Part shown: in pieces, positions 11,203 to 22,537 of the stretch | Layout of the letters: each line of letters begins with the position of its first letter | Position numbering within the stretch: the first letter of the stretch is position 1 | Assembly: GCA_013339685.2 (NCBI GenBank) | Contig: CM023481.1 | Location: 118,217,454-118,281,453, forward strand | Direction of reading: 5' to 3' | Origin: Hyalomma asiaticum | Lineage: Eukaryota > Arthropoda > Arachnida > Ixodida > Ixodidae | Length of the DNA stretch: 64,000 nt | The notes under the pieces: model-generated | Databases searched by the model: none | Told to the model about the DNA's origin: nothing | What the model saw: the letters and a program-made list of their open reading frames with translations, nothing else | Program-made: the position numbers and the translations under genes

Positions 11203-11562
11203 GTGGCTGGTGAACGGTTCTCCAGCACGAGCAGTCGGTATTTTTCAATCAAGAAACTCGCTAGAAGACGCTGCCTGCGTCAGGCTTGTCTCTCGCGGGT
11301 GAGGGCGCGTTCTCCTTCTTTGTGAGCTGGTAGAGCGTTCATCGAAGAAAGAGCGTTTCCATAGTCAACGCGCGCCTTTCGCTCTCTCTGTCTCTCTCTC
11401 CCTCACAAGACAGCAGATGGAAGAGTGAGAGAGCTCACGCACCGGGAAGCATGCGCCGAGGGCGCGCCTCCCACAGGCGCCCTCCTAGTAGCGCGTTCCT
11501 AGTTGGTAACGCGCTACTACAACGGACGGACAAACCCAAACCTTAAGGAGCTTCGCCCCTAA
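10966..11562. mobile_element. MITE with GGGCGAAGCTCC inverted ends, copy 1
   Basis: It begins around acagcatatccacggagtga. It has gggcgaagctcc near the left and ggagcttcgccc near the right, as inverted motifs, and ends cccctaaaa. The copy at 34709-35272 matches along its whole length. It interrupts the Tigger element, whose sequence (agcaaaaa then ggtaaca) is contiguous at 63640. It carries an expanded TA microsatellite. Confidence 0.78.
11142..11200. repeat. TA microsatellite
   Basis: There are 59 bases of alternating T and A inside the MITE. The sister copy at 34889-34905 has only about 17, so the tract has expanded or contracted since the copies separated. Confidence 0.97.
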
Positions 11563-13545
11563 AAGGTAACAGACGGCAGAGCTCACCCAAAATAAACATT
11601 TACAGCTGAGACCACTTATAATGTGACCGCTTATAGTGAAAGACCGGCTATAATGCAGTTTTTTTGTGACCCCCGTTTACCCTCCCATGGAACCTAATGT
11701 ATGCGCATACCGCTTATTGTGCGGCTGCCGGGAAATCCCGCGGACAATCGGTAGCGAGCAGGCTTCACAAAGGAGGTGCGCCGCCTGAAAAGAGCGCAGC
11801 GAATCGCCGTGGAGGAGGAAGGAGCATGGAACGAATGAACAATGAGCGGAGGGAAGAAAAAAAAAGGCCACGGCAGCAGCGCGTCGCGTGCGCGCCCTCT
11901 GAGGATAGGATTTCCAAGGCGACGGAGAATGCTGCTACAGCCGTTTGTCAGCTGCAAGCGCTCCGCACGGAACGCGCGCCTGTGTGCTCCAGTTTACCGT
12001 TGTTTGTCTCCAGTTCTTTTTTTTTAATCATTTCACGTGTGCCGCCCTCGAATCACACCGTGAGCATGATTTCCTGTGCACCTGATCCCTGTGTTGTCAA
12101 GGGCAAGACTCCCATGAGGTGTGCCGCCCGCGAACCCGCTAACTAGGCCAAACAAGCGCTGCCACCTAATGTCAGGTTAGCAGAAGTGAAGTGCAGAGAT
12201 TTGCGTAGTAACCAAAGAGTGGCGCTGCAAGCACCTTGAAAAAACAAACAAAAACTCATTTTTTTCTCTTTCTCTCTCTTAGCCGGCTTGGCTCGGCAAC
12301 ATGAACTGGAAAGGCCTGACCACATGCACGCGATTTTCGAGCGATGGCGACAGGCGACAGTGAGAACGGACCGGTTTTCCCGTCGCGGAGGGCCATCCGT
12401 CGCTGTCGCCTGTCGTGTCACCGATTTCTGGCGAGCTAGAAAAAAACGCTTGTCGCCGAGTGATTTCGCAACAGCATGGTGGCTACGAAAACGCCCGCTT
12501 CAATTCTAATTCGCACTAGTTGCTTCCTATTCGCACCCACAGCAAGAAACAAGCCTTAAAATGAGCCTTCCCTTTATCTCATGTACTAAAGGGGACAAAG
12601 TATTTGCGTTGTTCTACAATCATTATTCAGAAAAATGGCTGATTTTGACACTGCTAAGCCTAAGTCACTGCCGTGAACCTCAAAAGTGGTTGCATTCTTA
12701 AACCCCGGATGGCTGTACATGCACCGTTTACCACTAGCGGGTTGGCACCTGGTTTTGATGGCAATGACGGTGTATTTGTTCTGGAACTAATGCAATAAAG
12801 TGAGAACGTTGGCCTCTCAGCACGTTTCCAATATTTTTCACCCGTGCATGACTCTACTTATCCAAACAACGACATAAATATGGTTGTGGCCCCTGAAACT
12901 CCTGCACGCGTGCTGCGAGAGCGCCAAGTCTCGAAGGCCATGTATACCACCATTATGTTTTTTATTCTTTTTCTGCCTCGTCACGTAGCCTACATGTGGT
13001 TGCTCCAGCCCACGACGAGTCAGTGTGACAGTGGCTGCCTGTTGCGTCGCTTGTCGCCGTCGTTGCAACATCGCGTGCATGTGGTCAGGGCCTGAAAAAG
13101 AGGGTGCCTGCTTGGCGGGCTAGGCCAGCTGCAGCAAGCGGCGGGATCAGGTTTGAAGTGAGGGGGAAAGGACACGCGTGGTGGCAAGATTGCCGGGTCG
13201 AGAGATGCAGGCTCGCCTCGCACACACACGTACACATACACTCGCTCTCGCCTCATAGTCGCGTGCCTTCGAGCATGCCAAGCGCGACGCCGCCACTTCG
13301 CATTCCGTCGTGGTGAAGAAGGTGCTTCCGGTTGTTGCTCGTGCAAAAGTGACAAAATTTGGAGCAAAATCTCTATGTTGTCGGCGGAGAAAATTCGTTA
13401 TTTCAAGGGGGTCTCCCACTGTCATTTCGTTACGTAGAGGTCTCAAATACATGTGCTTCTATGGAGTAACGGCGGGGAATAGAAAAACTTCGTTATATCC
13501 AGGAATTCGTTATATGGAGGTTTGTTATAAGCAGGTTTAACTGTA

Positions 13546-14236
13546 GTGCAAGTACAGGTGGTAGGTATCCCCTGCACCATAACTCTGCGGTTTGGGCTTC
13601 TCTCTGCACAGCAGTCTGTTGTGCCTGACGTTGCCTTGCTGCAGCCGCGCGCGTAGCTCTGCGATTCGCTTCTTCAGCAGCGGTCCGCACCTTCCGAGGA
13701 GGCGCCATCAGGTATATCGAAGAGCCAAGTCAGGTCGCTGTCGGGGCGGCGCACGTTGCCTGTCGTGTGATGCATGGCACGATATGACAAAACTGCTTCA
13801 CGAGGAGCGATAGTGGTTACGGACACTGGCGGCAGCGGACAACTATGGTGCCGTTGTGGAGATCTCATAACAGCTTACGCTGTAAAAATTCGGCGCCGGC
13901 TTGAGTGACACAGGCCTGTTGTGAAGTGGGGCCTGTGCAGGTAAGCGTCATACTTGCTCGTGTTGCACTGGTGGCACTCTGTGGAAGCGAGGATTCCGTC
14001 GTGGCAGCATGTACGTGATGACAATTGCTTCATGCTCCATTGTCAAAAGGGTGGTTCCACAGCAGTGGATCTGGCAGCTGCACATGCTAAAAAAAAATTT
14101 GGGGCTAAATTGCTGGGTGGTCGGTGGGGACATCTAGTTATATCAAAGGTGTCTCCGATTGCCACATTGTTATACATACATTAAAAATATCAAGGAATTC
14201 AGTCTATGGAGCTTTGTTATAGGCAGATTTAACTGT
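13546..14236 (+). repeat. Tigger-related right-end segment
   Basis: It ends in ttgttataggcagatttaactg followed by TA, like the right end at 13543. Upstream, aaaatttgg and gattccgtcgtgg blocks match the interior of the larger Tigger copy (13300-13360). The left end is unclear. The interior is GC-rich with a minus-strand frame of alanine/arginine-rich sequence that I do not recognise. Confidence 0.5.
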
Positions 14237-14251
14237 ATAAATAATTTGAAA

Positions 14252-14308
14252 TACAAAATATGGCTATTTGAAGCTCATTAGACGAGCTTCAAATAGCCAT
14301 ATTTTGTA
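14252..14308. repeat. Perfect 25-bp foldback
   Basis: An arm of 25 bases (14252-14276, starting tacaaaatatggc) is followed by a 7-base loop and its exact complement (14284-14308). It lies just beyond the Tigger-like right end. Confidence 0.93.
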
Positions 14309-14819
14309 CTTTCAATTATCGTGCAGGCCTCAGGGTCGTTTGTTGGTATTGTAACAACTGGAAGATTATCAATTTGCCCGCAATACTAAAATAAGCAATG
14401 AAAAAGAAAGCACTTTATTTTGTATGAAATACGTATGTAAGCCTGAGTCTTATTATGGGCCATTGACTTCCTCATGCCATCATCAATATACAATTGAACT
14501 TGCCTATCACGAACCTCCATACAATGATTTTCTAGATATTACGAAGTTTTTCAATCCCTTGCCACAACCCCATAGAAGAACACGTATTTGTAATCTCTGC
14601 ATAACAAAGTGCCAGCGGGAGGCACTTTTGATATAACACATTCCTTCCTGCCAACCACATAGTAATTTCACCGCAAATATCGAATTTCAGCCCGAGCAAT
14701 GCCAGATCCACTTCCCGGGCCTACCCCACTGATGATGAGTGTGAAGCAATGACATCGTGAGTGGTACTCACGTAAAACTGCCGCAGCAACCTCTCTTCCA
14801 CAAGGTGCTGCCAGTGAAA

Positions 14820-15510
14820 CATGAGGAAGGATGAGGCTTGTCTGTTTGGGCTTGAGTTCCTTCCCAGCTCCCCTGCATCACTTGAGTCGCTTATGTGATT
14901 CTCGCTACCGCAGCTGTGTCCTCTCTGCCTCCCTCCAGACCTCGTATCGTGTTCCCAGCGGCTTGCGCACCAACAGCACTACCAATCACTATTGTAGCTT
15001 TTCGTGTCTGCTTTTTTTTTTATTGAGCCATCAAACCGTTCGTGTTCGCATTTTGTCTTTTTCTTTTTTTCATGCAGTGTGCATGCATGTGAGCTGAGTG
15101 TATCGTTCCAAGGATGAGTACCTCATCTAAGAAATGGCCCAGCCTTCACGAAGGAGCTCGGCTTTCATTGCACACGAATAGAGAATAGAGCTCTATGCTA
15201 GGTGCAGTTTTGTGGCAACTGCGCTGTCCCTATCGAAGAGATGTCGGATGAGGCGCTGGTGGAAAGTGTCCATTATCATGGCGATGGCGACGAATCTTCG
15301 GAGGTTGATTCGAGCTATGGCCTCTGCATTTTTGCCGTGGAATAAGTGTGGTCAGGACTAGGTCTACTTCCAGTTGCGATTTGTTTCACATGCATGTTTC
15401 TTTTTCATATTTTCATGCCGAAACTGAATATAACCAGAACATCTTTATAACAAAATTTTCAAGCATCTGTCAATTTTGTTACATCCAGGTTTAGCTGTTG
15501 AGGCCTTCAA
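14820..15510 (+). pseudogene. Tigger/pogo transposase C-terminal remnant and right end
   Basis: The end ccaggtttagctgttga at about 15486-15503 resembles the Tigger right terminus. Just upstream, a plus-strand frame reads MSDEALVE followed by acidic sequence (about 15240-15310). It resembles the acidic tail of pogo/Tigger transposases, but the match is weak. The first 280 bp are the inverted partner of 10500-10839. The frame has many stops. Confidence 0.45.
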
Positions 15511-15957
15511 AATCAGTAACTCTAGTGCCTTCCATTGCACTACAATAGCAGCGAATGAGGGTGAACACTGAAACAAGCTTTCAGAGCCTGGTGCAATGTT
15601 GTTTAGCGGCAGCGTAGATGGCTGTCACTATTCAGATATGAACCCTTGGCATCGGTGCATACAGAAACATCTCATACATCGTCATTAGGGCTAATAAAGT
15701 CGCTTTCTATATTGCTGTAACTTCATCGAAATGGGGCTGGGAATGCAGATAACTCAAACAAAATTCATCAAGGCATGCTACGTGGTTGTCTGCAGCAATG
15801 ACTCACGTGAAGTCGTCACCTTGCACCAAAAAATGCGCTCCATAGAAGCAGTTCACGACGATGCTTCACTTGACTTAGTTCAAAGCACCAGTCATTATAC
15901 TATTGTATAGCTTCGACACGGTTAATCTTTAGTTTCATACATCACCATTTATTTCCC

Positions 15958-16820
15958 TTAAGAGGGGACGTGGCAGTGAAAACTATCTTTGTTATTTACG
16001 GGTATAAACTTACAAAATTTGGCACCCTGATGCACTTTGTTATGCTGATATCTTAAATGAAATCGGTTTAGGCTACCTATTATAGTTTCTGAGTTGCATC
16101 ACTTTAGAGATCCTTTCAGTCATCCCCAAATTAATTGGCTAATTAGACATATCAGTATCATTTTTGTTTAAGCATATACACTAAGGCCCACTCTGTGCCA
16201 TAAAGCTGTTTGTTTATATTTTTTATGCCCAAATGAGTACAGAAAAAAATTTTGAAATGTCCTCGACATATTTTCTTACTAACAACTTTTGCAAAAATAC
16301 AATTATAAAAGGTTGTGTGATGTTCAGGTAGAAATTAATAGCTTTACGGCACTCACCAATGTTTCAGGATCTAAGTGACTAATACTGAATGAATTTATCT
16401 TCATTAGTTATGAAATGGCACTGGGATGACTGACAGCAGCTGCTCTAAAATGGAAGCTGAGAAAATGGAGCACAATGTTTTATTTCATGCAAACAGTTAA
16501 ATATTAACTTTGAGCAGCTAACTTTCGCTCGCTATTGCTGGTTTTATTTTTTGTCGGAGAAACGTGGTGTGGCTATATTCAGGTTCGATCTCTCCTCTTT
16601 ATGATGATGCCAACATGGCAGCACCTTCCGAAGCCTGATTTTCTTGCGATTTTGGATAACTACACATAGATAAAGTGCCGTTTTCTCGACTACTACCACA
16701 TATTTCATTATAATATTCTGCCACGACATAAAAGAAGGTCCGAGGAACGTGAAAAAAATAAATAGAAAAATGGAAAATGTTGCCCAAATTGAGCATTCCC
16801 ATTGCCATATCCCCCCTTAA
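15958..16820. mobile_element. TTAA-flanked element with GGGGA(C/T)(A/G)TGG ends, copy 1
   Basis: The left end TTAAGAGGGGACGTGGCAGT and the right end ccatatccccccttaa are inverted, with a TTAA on both outer edges. Length is 863 bp. A second member lies at 34135-35531 and is of similar size once its nested MITE is subtracted. No transposase is encoded. Confidence 0.75.
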
Positions 16821-17389
16821 AGACTCTTATCGGGGTATTACAAAAGGTAGAGGGGGTAGTGGGGTTATGGCAGCATAGATTAAGACATAAGACAGATTAC
16901 AGTCACAATTTCAAAACATTGCTCTCATGGAAACATACAGGTCGAAGTGCAAGGCAGAAAGGTCACAGTGTAAATGAAAAAAAAAAAAGCAAAAAAAAAA
17001 AAACACTAAGGTTAAAAAACACTAAGAAGCTTGCTAATTTGACTCATTAATTCAGAAAATGGGATAATTCGTACTTGTCCTTCAATCCTGGCAAAAATCT
17101 ACATTATTCATCGGCACCAAACGCTTGGTAAATCGGCCATATTCGGCTGCATCCCATTTAATTTGGACGATTGTCAAATCGCGCTGAGCCGAAATTGCCA
17201 CAGATGTGCAATGCGAAAAAAGCAAAAACTGCATGAGCGTACTACTGAAATGAAGCAGCATAGTCCAAATTGTCATCGTCATCAGCATGAACTATGCGGG
17301 AATGACAGAAAAGCTAGCGCACTTTATGAAATATGTGTTCGTCACCACCTGTGACACAGAGTTGGACATGTGCTTTCAGCAAAGGAACG

Positions 17390-17800
17390 TTGCCATCCAT
17401 GACTGCATTGTATCCATGGCCACGTTCTTAGCAACAAATGGTTCACCTGCGGTGGCTGCGGCAAACTAGGTTTGTTTTGCTCGGCGCATGTGAACTGCGG
17501 AGCGACTCTCTGATTGCGTTGATAGCTGCCAATAGCACCCACAGTTTGCTCTGCAGCAGCTGCGGCAAACAGCACCTTCGTGTTTGCTGGATGCATTCAG
17601 AGCTGCATACTGGCCATCCATGATTGTGTAACTGTGAGCTACATTCCTTCCGTAGCAGCTGTGGCAAGCAGTAGTTTTGAATCGGTGCGTGTTCATTGCG
17701 TTTGCCTTCAGAGCTGCATTAAAGCTATCCATAATCGCGTCGTTAGCGGCACGGTAGCCACGGTTTAGACAGATATCGTCTGTAGCAGTTGTGGTGTTCA
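17390..17800. repeat. Degenerate tandem repeat, about 100-130 bp unit
   Basis: Words of the form (c/g)agc(a/t)g(c/t)(t/c)g(t/c)ggcaa occur near 17452, 17557, 17655 and 17783. They alternate with words like catccatgactgc, catccatgattg and tatccataatcg near 17395, 17612 and 17728. The order is preserved across about four diverged units. Function unknown. Confidence 0.55.
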
Positions 17801-17871
17801 ATTGTTTTGTACTAAAGGCCCAACCACACTAGCAAAAAAACGTGCGGCGCACTGCCGCATGCATGTAGTCC

Positions 17872-18165
17872 ATTTCAGAAACATACAGTACATTGAGTTG
17901 ACTGCTGGCATAAACAAGTTAGAGTTGAACCTTAAAAGGGCCAACCATCATATAACACAATCGAAAACACCAAACCAGGCTAGTTATAGTGAAATTTTTG
18001 GAACAGAAAGAGTTGGCACTGGTGAAGCTAAGAACGGCTCCAGTACATGGCGAAGGAGTGCAGGACCATGCTGACATAGACAAAATTGTACTGACTTGCC
18101 AAGTGACATGAAAGGTGTGTGAGAGGTAAATAGAGACTTGTTGATGATGGCTCATTTCCACAAGC
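17872..18165 (+). pseudogene. Degenerate copy of part of the large GCC2 exon
   Basis: About 294 bp parallels 21361-21655 of the large coding exon, same strand, 3.49 kb upstream. Long shared runs include catcatataacacaatcg, gttgagttgactgct, cggctccagtacatggcgaa and agtgacatgaaag. Frequent substitutions and small indels destroy the frame. The copy ends do not coincide with splice sites, and flanks on either side are unrelated to the exon. A transposon-like end (aaaggcccaaccacactag, about 17814) lies just upstream. It may be a remnant of a local duplication or a transposon-captured fragment. Confidence 0.88.
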
Positions 18166-18393
18166 TCTGCTCTTAGTCGAGTCTTGCATGCACCACTGGT
18201 GCAACCTGCCCACATTTTTTTCCTTATCATGTGGCTTACTGATACAAATGAGTTACGTAGTTTAGATTCTTTTCAGGAAAAAACATTTTTAAAACAAAAC
18301 AATTTAGGGAGCTGTCTTTTTTTCCAGGTTTGAGTGGCGAATTATAGGACCTGTTGTGATTACATGCCATGTTCAAGCATTTAAGGTTTTCTC

Positions 18394-19056
18394 CAGAGCT
18401 GTGCAAGTAGGAAAATTTTGAGTGCAAAGTGAATTCAAATAATAATGGTCGAGTGCGAATCAAATCGAATATTTTCGAATAATTTTCGAATATATTTTTA
18501 ATAATGCCACATCAAATCACAGAGAAATACACTGCTAAACATGGGGCAAAATAATTGTACACTGCACTACACAAGTGTTAACCGCATTTCTGTACAGCGG
18601 TGTGCAAGTGGACCTCACTGCAGTACACGAGTGTTAGCTTCGCCGCAGTAAACAAGTGTTAGCTTTGCTGCTGTGCACGAGTGTTAACTTCGCAGCAAGT
18701 GCTAGCTTCGTTGCAGTACACGCTTGCTCACTTCAGCAGTAGTACACGGGTGTCAGCTTCGCCGCAGTACACGGTTGTCAGCTTTGCCATAGTAAACGCA
18801 GTGTTAGCTTCGCCGCCGTACACGAGTATTAACTTCGCCGCAAAACATGAGCGTTGGCTTCGCCGCAGTACGCGAGCGTTATGCGGTGAAGCACACTACA
18901 TACGGGAATGGGCCACTTGTCATGAGACATGGCATATTTTGCCCCTTAGTTACCAACTTCTAATAGTTCAAATAGTAAAAATTAAGCACAAATTGAATCG
19001 AATAGTTAACTGCTATTTGAAAATTATTTGAGATTTTGAATATTCGCACACCTCTA
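18394..19056. mobile_element. hAT-family nonautonomous element with 8-bp TSD
   Basis: The ends CAGAGCTGTGC and GCACACCTCTA are hAT-like inverted termini. The flanking 8-mer GTTTTCTC is identical at 18386-18393 and 19057-19064. Subterminal AT-rich blocks (ttcgaat, caaat) surround a GC-richer minisatellite. A second inner inverted pair (ggggcaaaat, attttgcccc) borders the minisatellite. The element ends 284 bp upstream of the large GCC2 exon. Confidence 0.85.
18545..18890 (+). repeat. Minisatellite, about 30-bp unit, inside hAT element
   Basis: About ten imperfect repeats of a unit like cagtacacgagtgttagctt followed by cgccg. Variation is mainly in single bases and a few unit-length changes. 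It is confined between the inner inverted pair of the hAT element. Confidence 0.85.
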
Positions 19057-19348
19057 GTTTTCTCTTAATGTGGTGTTTTAACATGCTGAGTAGTCTGAAA
19101 TGAAAAAAAAAAACAAGTTATTACATTTAGAGTGAGAGACAAGGAAGATAAAAAAAAACATGCAGGTACTAATAGACACGTGTTATGAAAGCCAGGTAAG
19201 TGGTGTAGTATCAAATAAAATACTTGGTAGACATGTCTCTGAACTTGTGCTTTGGTTCTTTTAATGAAATGGTGAAAAAAACAAAACAAGGTATTCTGTG
19301 TGCTGTACATCTATGCTTAATATGAGACTTTGCCATTGATTTCTGCAG

Positions 19349-22300
19349 GTGGCCAATTCAAAACTGGAGGAGCTCTCTCGGTCTCAGGGACTGCTTGAGT
19401 CTCAACGTGACAGTCTGAAAGTGTATGTGGATGAACTTAAGCAAGAAAAACGCGAAGAAGTCGCTAAAGCAGAGTCCTTACTGGAACACACACAGATCCG
19501 CATGAAGCGAAGGATGGATGAAGTGCTAACTCAGTGCGGCATCATAATGGAAGAGCGCGACATGTATAAATCGGCTAAGGAAGCTCTGGTGCAGCAAGCA
19601 GAGAGTGCTAATGAAGAAGCGGCCAGTCTTCGGCAGAAGATCTCTGTGCTATTGGAGGAAAGGTCTTCGCTCGAGAATCAAAGAGATGAAAAAATGAATG
19701 AGTGCAACTTACTACAAGAAGAGAAGCATGGTCTGGAGAGGCAGGTGTCTGATCTATACCAGACAAAGGAAGATCTTGAGGCTAAAGAGAAGGAGTTTGC
19801 GAAGATCCTAGATGATAACAGCAGCCTGGAAAAGCTGCTTGCTGAGGCTGTGAATGAGAACACGCAACTTCAAGAGAGTATCAACAACTTACAAAAAAAG
19901 CTTTGTGAGGCAGAAACTGAGAAGCAGAGGCTCACTAAAGAGCTGGAAACCTCAAAAAGCTTGACACTCAGTGAAACTCACCGATTGGAGAATATCATAA
20001 AGAGCTTGGAAGACAAACTTGCAACGCAAATTAAGAAGCACCAAAATGTGGAGCATGAGGTGGAAGTTTCTCTTTGCCAGCAAATTGAATCGGAAAAGCT
20101 TATTGAAAATTTGAAGGCTTCTTTCCCACCATGTCAGCTGCAGGACACTTTGGTGGATATTGACTCCACAGCCATCAAAGACTTCAGAGCTCCCTGGCAA
20201 GCAAATGGCGCTGCAAAATCTAGAGGAGGTTATGGTGCAGGAAAGAAAGGGTGCTCTCACTAGTGTTAGTGACTTAGAGGAGGCTTTAAAGAAAATTGAA
20301 ACAGAAAAGGCAAACTTGGAAGAGGAACTTGCAAAAATTAGAAAGACAGATCGGCAACTTTTTGATGAGCTTCAAACCTCCATTAGCAAGGTTTCTTTGC
20401 TGGAGAAAGAGCTTAATCATGCATTTCATGAAAAGCAGAACATTGTCGACGAACTCTGTCAAGTAAAGGACCTTCAAAGCTTTCTGGAGGATGAAGCAAC
20501 GGAACTTCACAAAGAATGTGAAAAGCTGAAAGCTCAGGCAGGGCAGCTAGAGGCTGATCTTGATAATGATAGGCTGCATATTCAGAAACTTGAGCATGAA
20601 CTGGAAGCTGCAGAATGCAGGGACCAACAGTCACTTCGAGAAGTAGAGATGTTGCGCCAGCAGTTAAAGGAGATGGCGTTGCAGGCCTTAAAGTACCAAG
20701 AGGCCTTTCGGGACTGTGTTCCGAGCAATATGGAGCCACAAATTATGTGGAAAGTGTTTCATCGAATGTGCCAGGTAATACTGGAAGCAGCTGAGCGAAA
20801 TTTAGTGGATATTCAAGTGGAAGGCCTGCTGCCAGGCATTGGGGCCACCCTTGTGCTAAATGATTTTGGTGATGATCGGGGGTCTGTCGGGGAAAGTCCC
20901 GAAGAAGACAAGGAAAGTTCAGTTTCTGCTGAGGCCTATGAGCGCCTCAAAAGTGAACTAGAAAGAGTGCAGGAGCATCTGCATGCAACACTCAGGACAG
21001 TAGACATTCTTCACTTTGAGAAGCAAGCTATAGAAGACGAACTAGTAGTTGAGAAAGAGAGAGGATACTGCTTACGCAAAGAACTTGATGAAACTGCACA
21101 GCAGTTGTACTCGCTGGAGGAGCAAGTAAAGAACTCAGAATCGCAATTCCGAGCTCAAATTTCAAATCTTGAAAATGACTTGGAACAAAACAGGAAAAAG
21201 CTTAATGAAAAAGTTGAGTTCCTTGCACATGCTCTTAAAGAGATTGTAGCAATCAAGGCAGACTATGAAGATCTTGAAGGCATAAAACAGGAACATGCTG
21301 GACTTGTACCTGCGATGTGCATATCGGATTGTTCTGGAGAAGCAAACTCAAGCTTTCAAGATTTCAGAAAGAAACGGTACGTTGAGTTGACTGCTCGCTT
21401 GAACAAGTTAGAGTCGGACCTTAAACGGGCCGACCATCATATAACACAATCGGAAACACCAAGGCAAGCTAGTAATAGTGAAAATTTGGGAACAAAAAGA
21501 GTTGGCACAGGTGAAGCAAGAACGGCTCCAGTACATGGCGAAGGAGTTCATGATCATGCTGACATTGGACAAAAGTGTGCCGACTTGCAAAGTGACATGA
21601 AAGCTGTGAGAGAGGTAAACAGAGACTTTTCTGGCGATTGCTCATCCCCAAGAACAGGCTTGCTGACCAGTACAGAAACACAGGAGAGCACTTGTGAAGA
21701 AGTTCTTATACTTAGAGAAGAACTGCAGTTGAAATCCAAGCTCCTTGACCAAGTTCATAACAAACTAGATGACCAGTTGGAGCAGTCAGAAAAACTAGAG
21801 GCATTGCTGGTGGACAAGAACAGAGATTTGCAAGACTGCAAGAATGTTGTGTTGAGAAAAGACTCAGAATTAGCGGACTTGACAAAGCAGTTGTCTCATC
21901 TGAAGGACCAACTTCTGTTTTATGAGAAAGAATGTGCCAGGTTGTGTGCTGTCTTTCAGCCTGAATCGAATAATGAAACAAACTTGCAGAATGATATGCT
22001 GTGTGAATGGTACAGTGCTCATAGAACAATGCTGAAACTTTTGTCTCAACTTATTTTGCATGCTTCAAGACGGCAGCAGCCACAGATCTTGTCAGATGGA
22101 AATGGAGACACAAATGTGCTCATAGAAGCAAGACGACTGCATGCTGCACTGTCAGAAAAATTAGAGTCTGTTTCTTCTGAGGAAGAGCCTGCTTCATCAC
22201 TTCCCTGTGTTATCACAAGAGCAGTGTGTAATGATTTGGTTATCGAGTTGGCCCTTATCAAAAGCTTTGAGGACATGTTAGAAACCCTTTCTGTTGATGA

Positions 22301-22472
22301 AACAAAAATCCCATTACCAAAGCCTCAAGCTGCACCGGAAGCTGAGATGCAAGATAGCTACAAGGAGATTGCCTGTCTGCAGAGCTCCTTGCAGGAAAAA
22401 GAAGAAAAGCTAGCAAAATTTAAAACCTTGGTCATGAGGTTAAAGAAAGACGTAGCAGATAAGACCAAACAG
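19349..22472 (+). CDS. GCC2: GCC2 (GCC185) golgin, large coiled-coil exon with one frame break
   Basis: This main exon encodes about 1,040 residues of dense coiled coil. The acceptor ttctgcag precedes 19349 (phase 0) and the donor CAG|GTAAGA follows 22472 (phase 0). The length, 3,124 bases, is one more than a multiple of three. The frame from 19349 runs to a stop at 20261-20263, and the rest is read one base further on, open to the donor. The switch falls between about 20115 and 20260, most plausibly near 20180. Segments include a tryptophan-containing, less helical stretch (IMWKVFHRMCQVILEAAERN) near 20740 and QEKEEKLAKFKTLVMRLKKD at the end, which resembles EKEEKINKIKLVAVKAKKEL of vertebrate GCC2. 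GCC185 tethers vesicles at the trans-Golgi network, with Rab and Arl1 GTPases recruiting it. The frame break could be an assembly error or a real lesion. Confidence 0.82.
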
Positions 22473-22537
22473 GTAAGAATTCATTACATAAGGGAAAAAC
22501 ATCATTAAGCATTTTCCTTGTGTCTTCATTTTTCTAG

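Larger units (their letters stand above)
10842..13543 (+). mobile_element. Tigger/pogo-type DNA transposon, nonautonomous, with nested MITE
   Basis: The left end CAGTTAAACCTGGATATAAC and the right end ggaggtttgttataagcaggtttaactg are inverted, flanked on both sides by TA (10840-10841 and 13544-13545). This is the target duplication of Tc1/mariner/pogo elements. Subterminal motifs repeat cgttata. The first 120 bp match the copy at 63532 closely; the match resumes after a MITE at 10966-11562. No transposase frame is recognisable in the interior. A segment near 12550-12920 also resembles 23630-23960. Confidence 0.78.
1557..19348 (+). other. Intron of about 17.8 kb packed with transposons
   Basis: It is bounded by a GC donor at 1557 and a CAG acceptor at 19346-19348, both phase 0. 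It contains LINE pieces on both strands, hAT, Tigger/pogo, TTAA-flanked and foldback elements, tandem repeats, and a decayed copy of part of the next exon. Stretches not assigned elsewhere (1557-1850, 2690-3200, 16821-17390) show nothing I recognise, except repeated GTGCAC words around 2745-2795. Confidence 0.65.

Noticed and set aside
13493..13708. Alanine/arginine-rich minus-strand open frame as a gene
   Set aside because: It lies in GC-rich sequence between Tigger right ends, runs across one of them, and shows no recognisable domain.
20153..20187. A 35-bp intron (GT...AG) explaining the frame break in the large exon
   Set aside because: It is too short for an animal spliceosomal intron, and removing 35 bases gives the wrong frame change.
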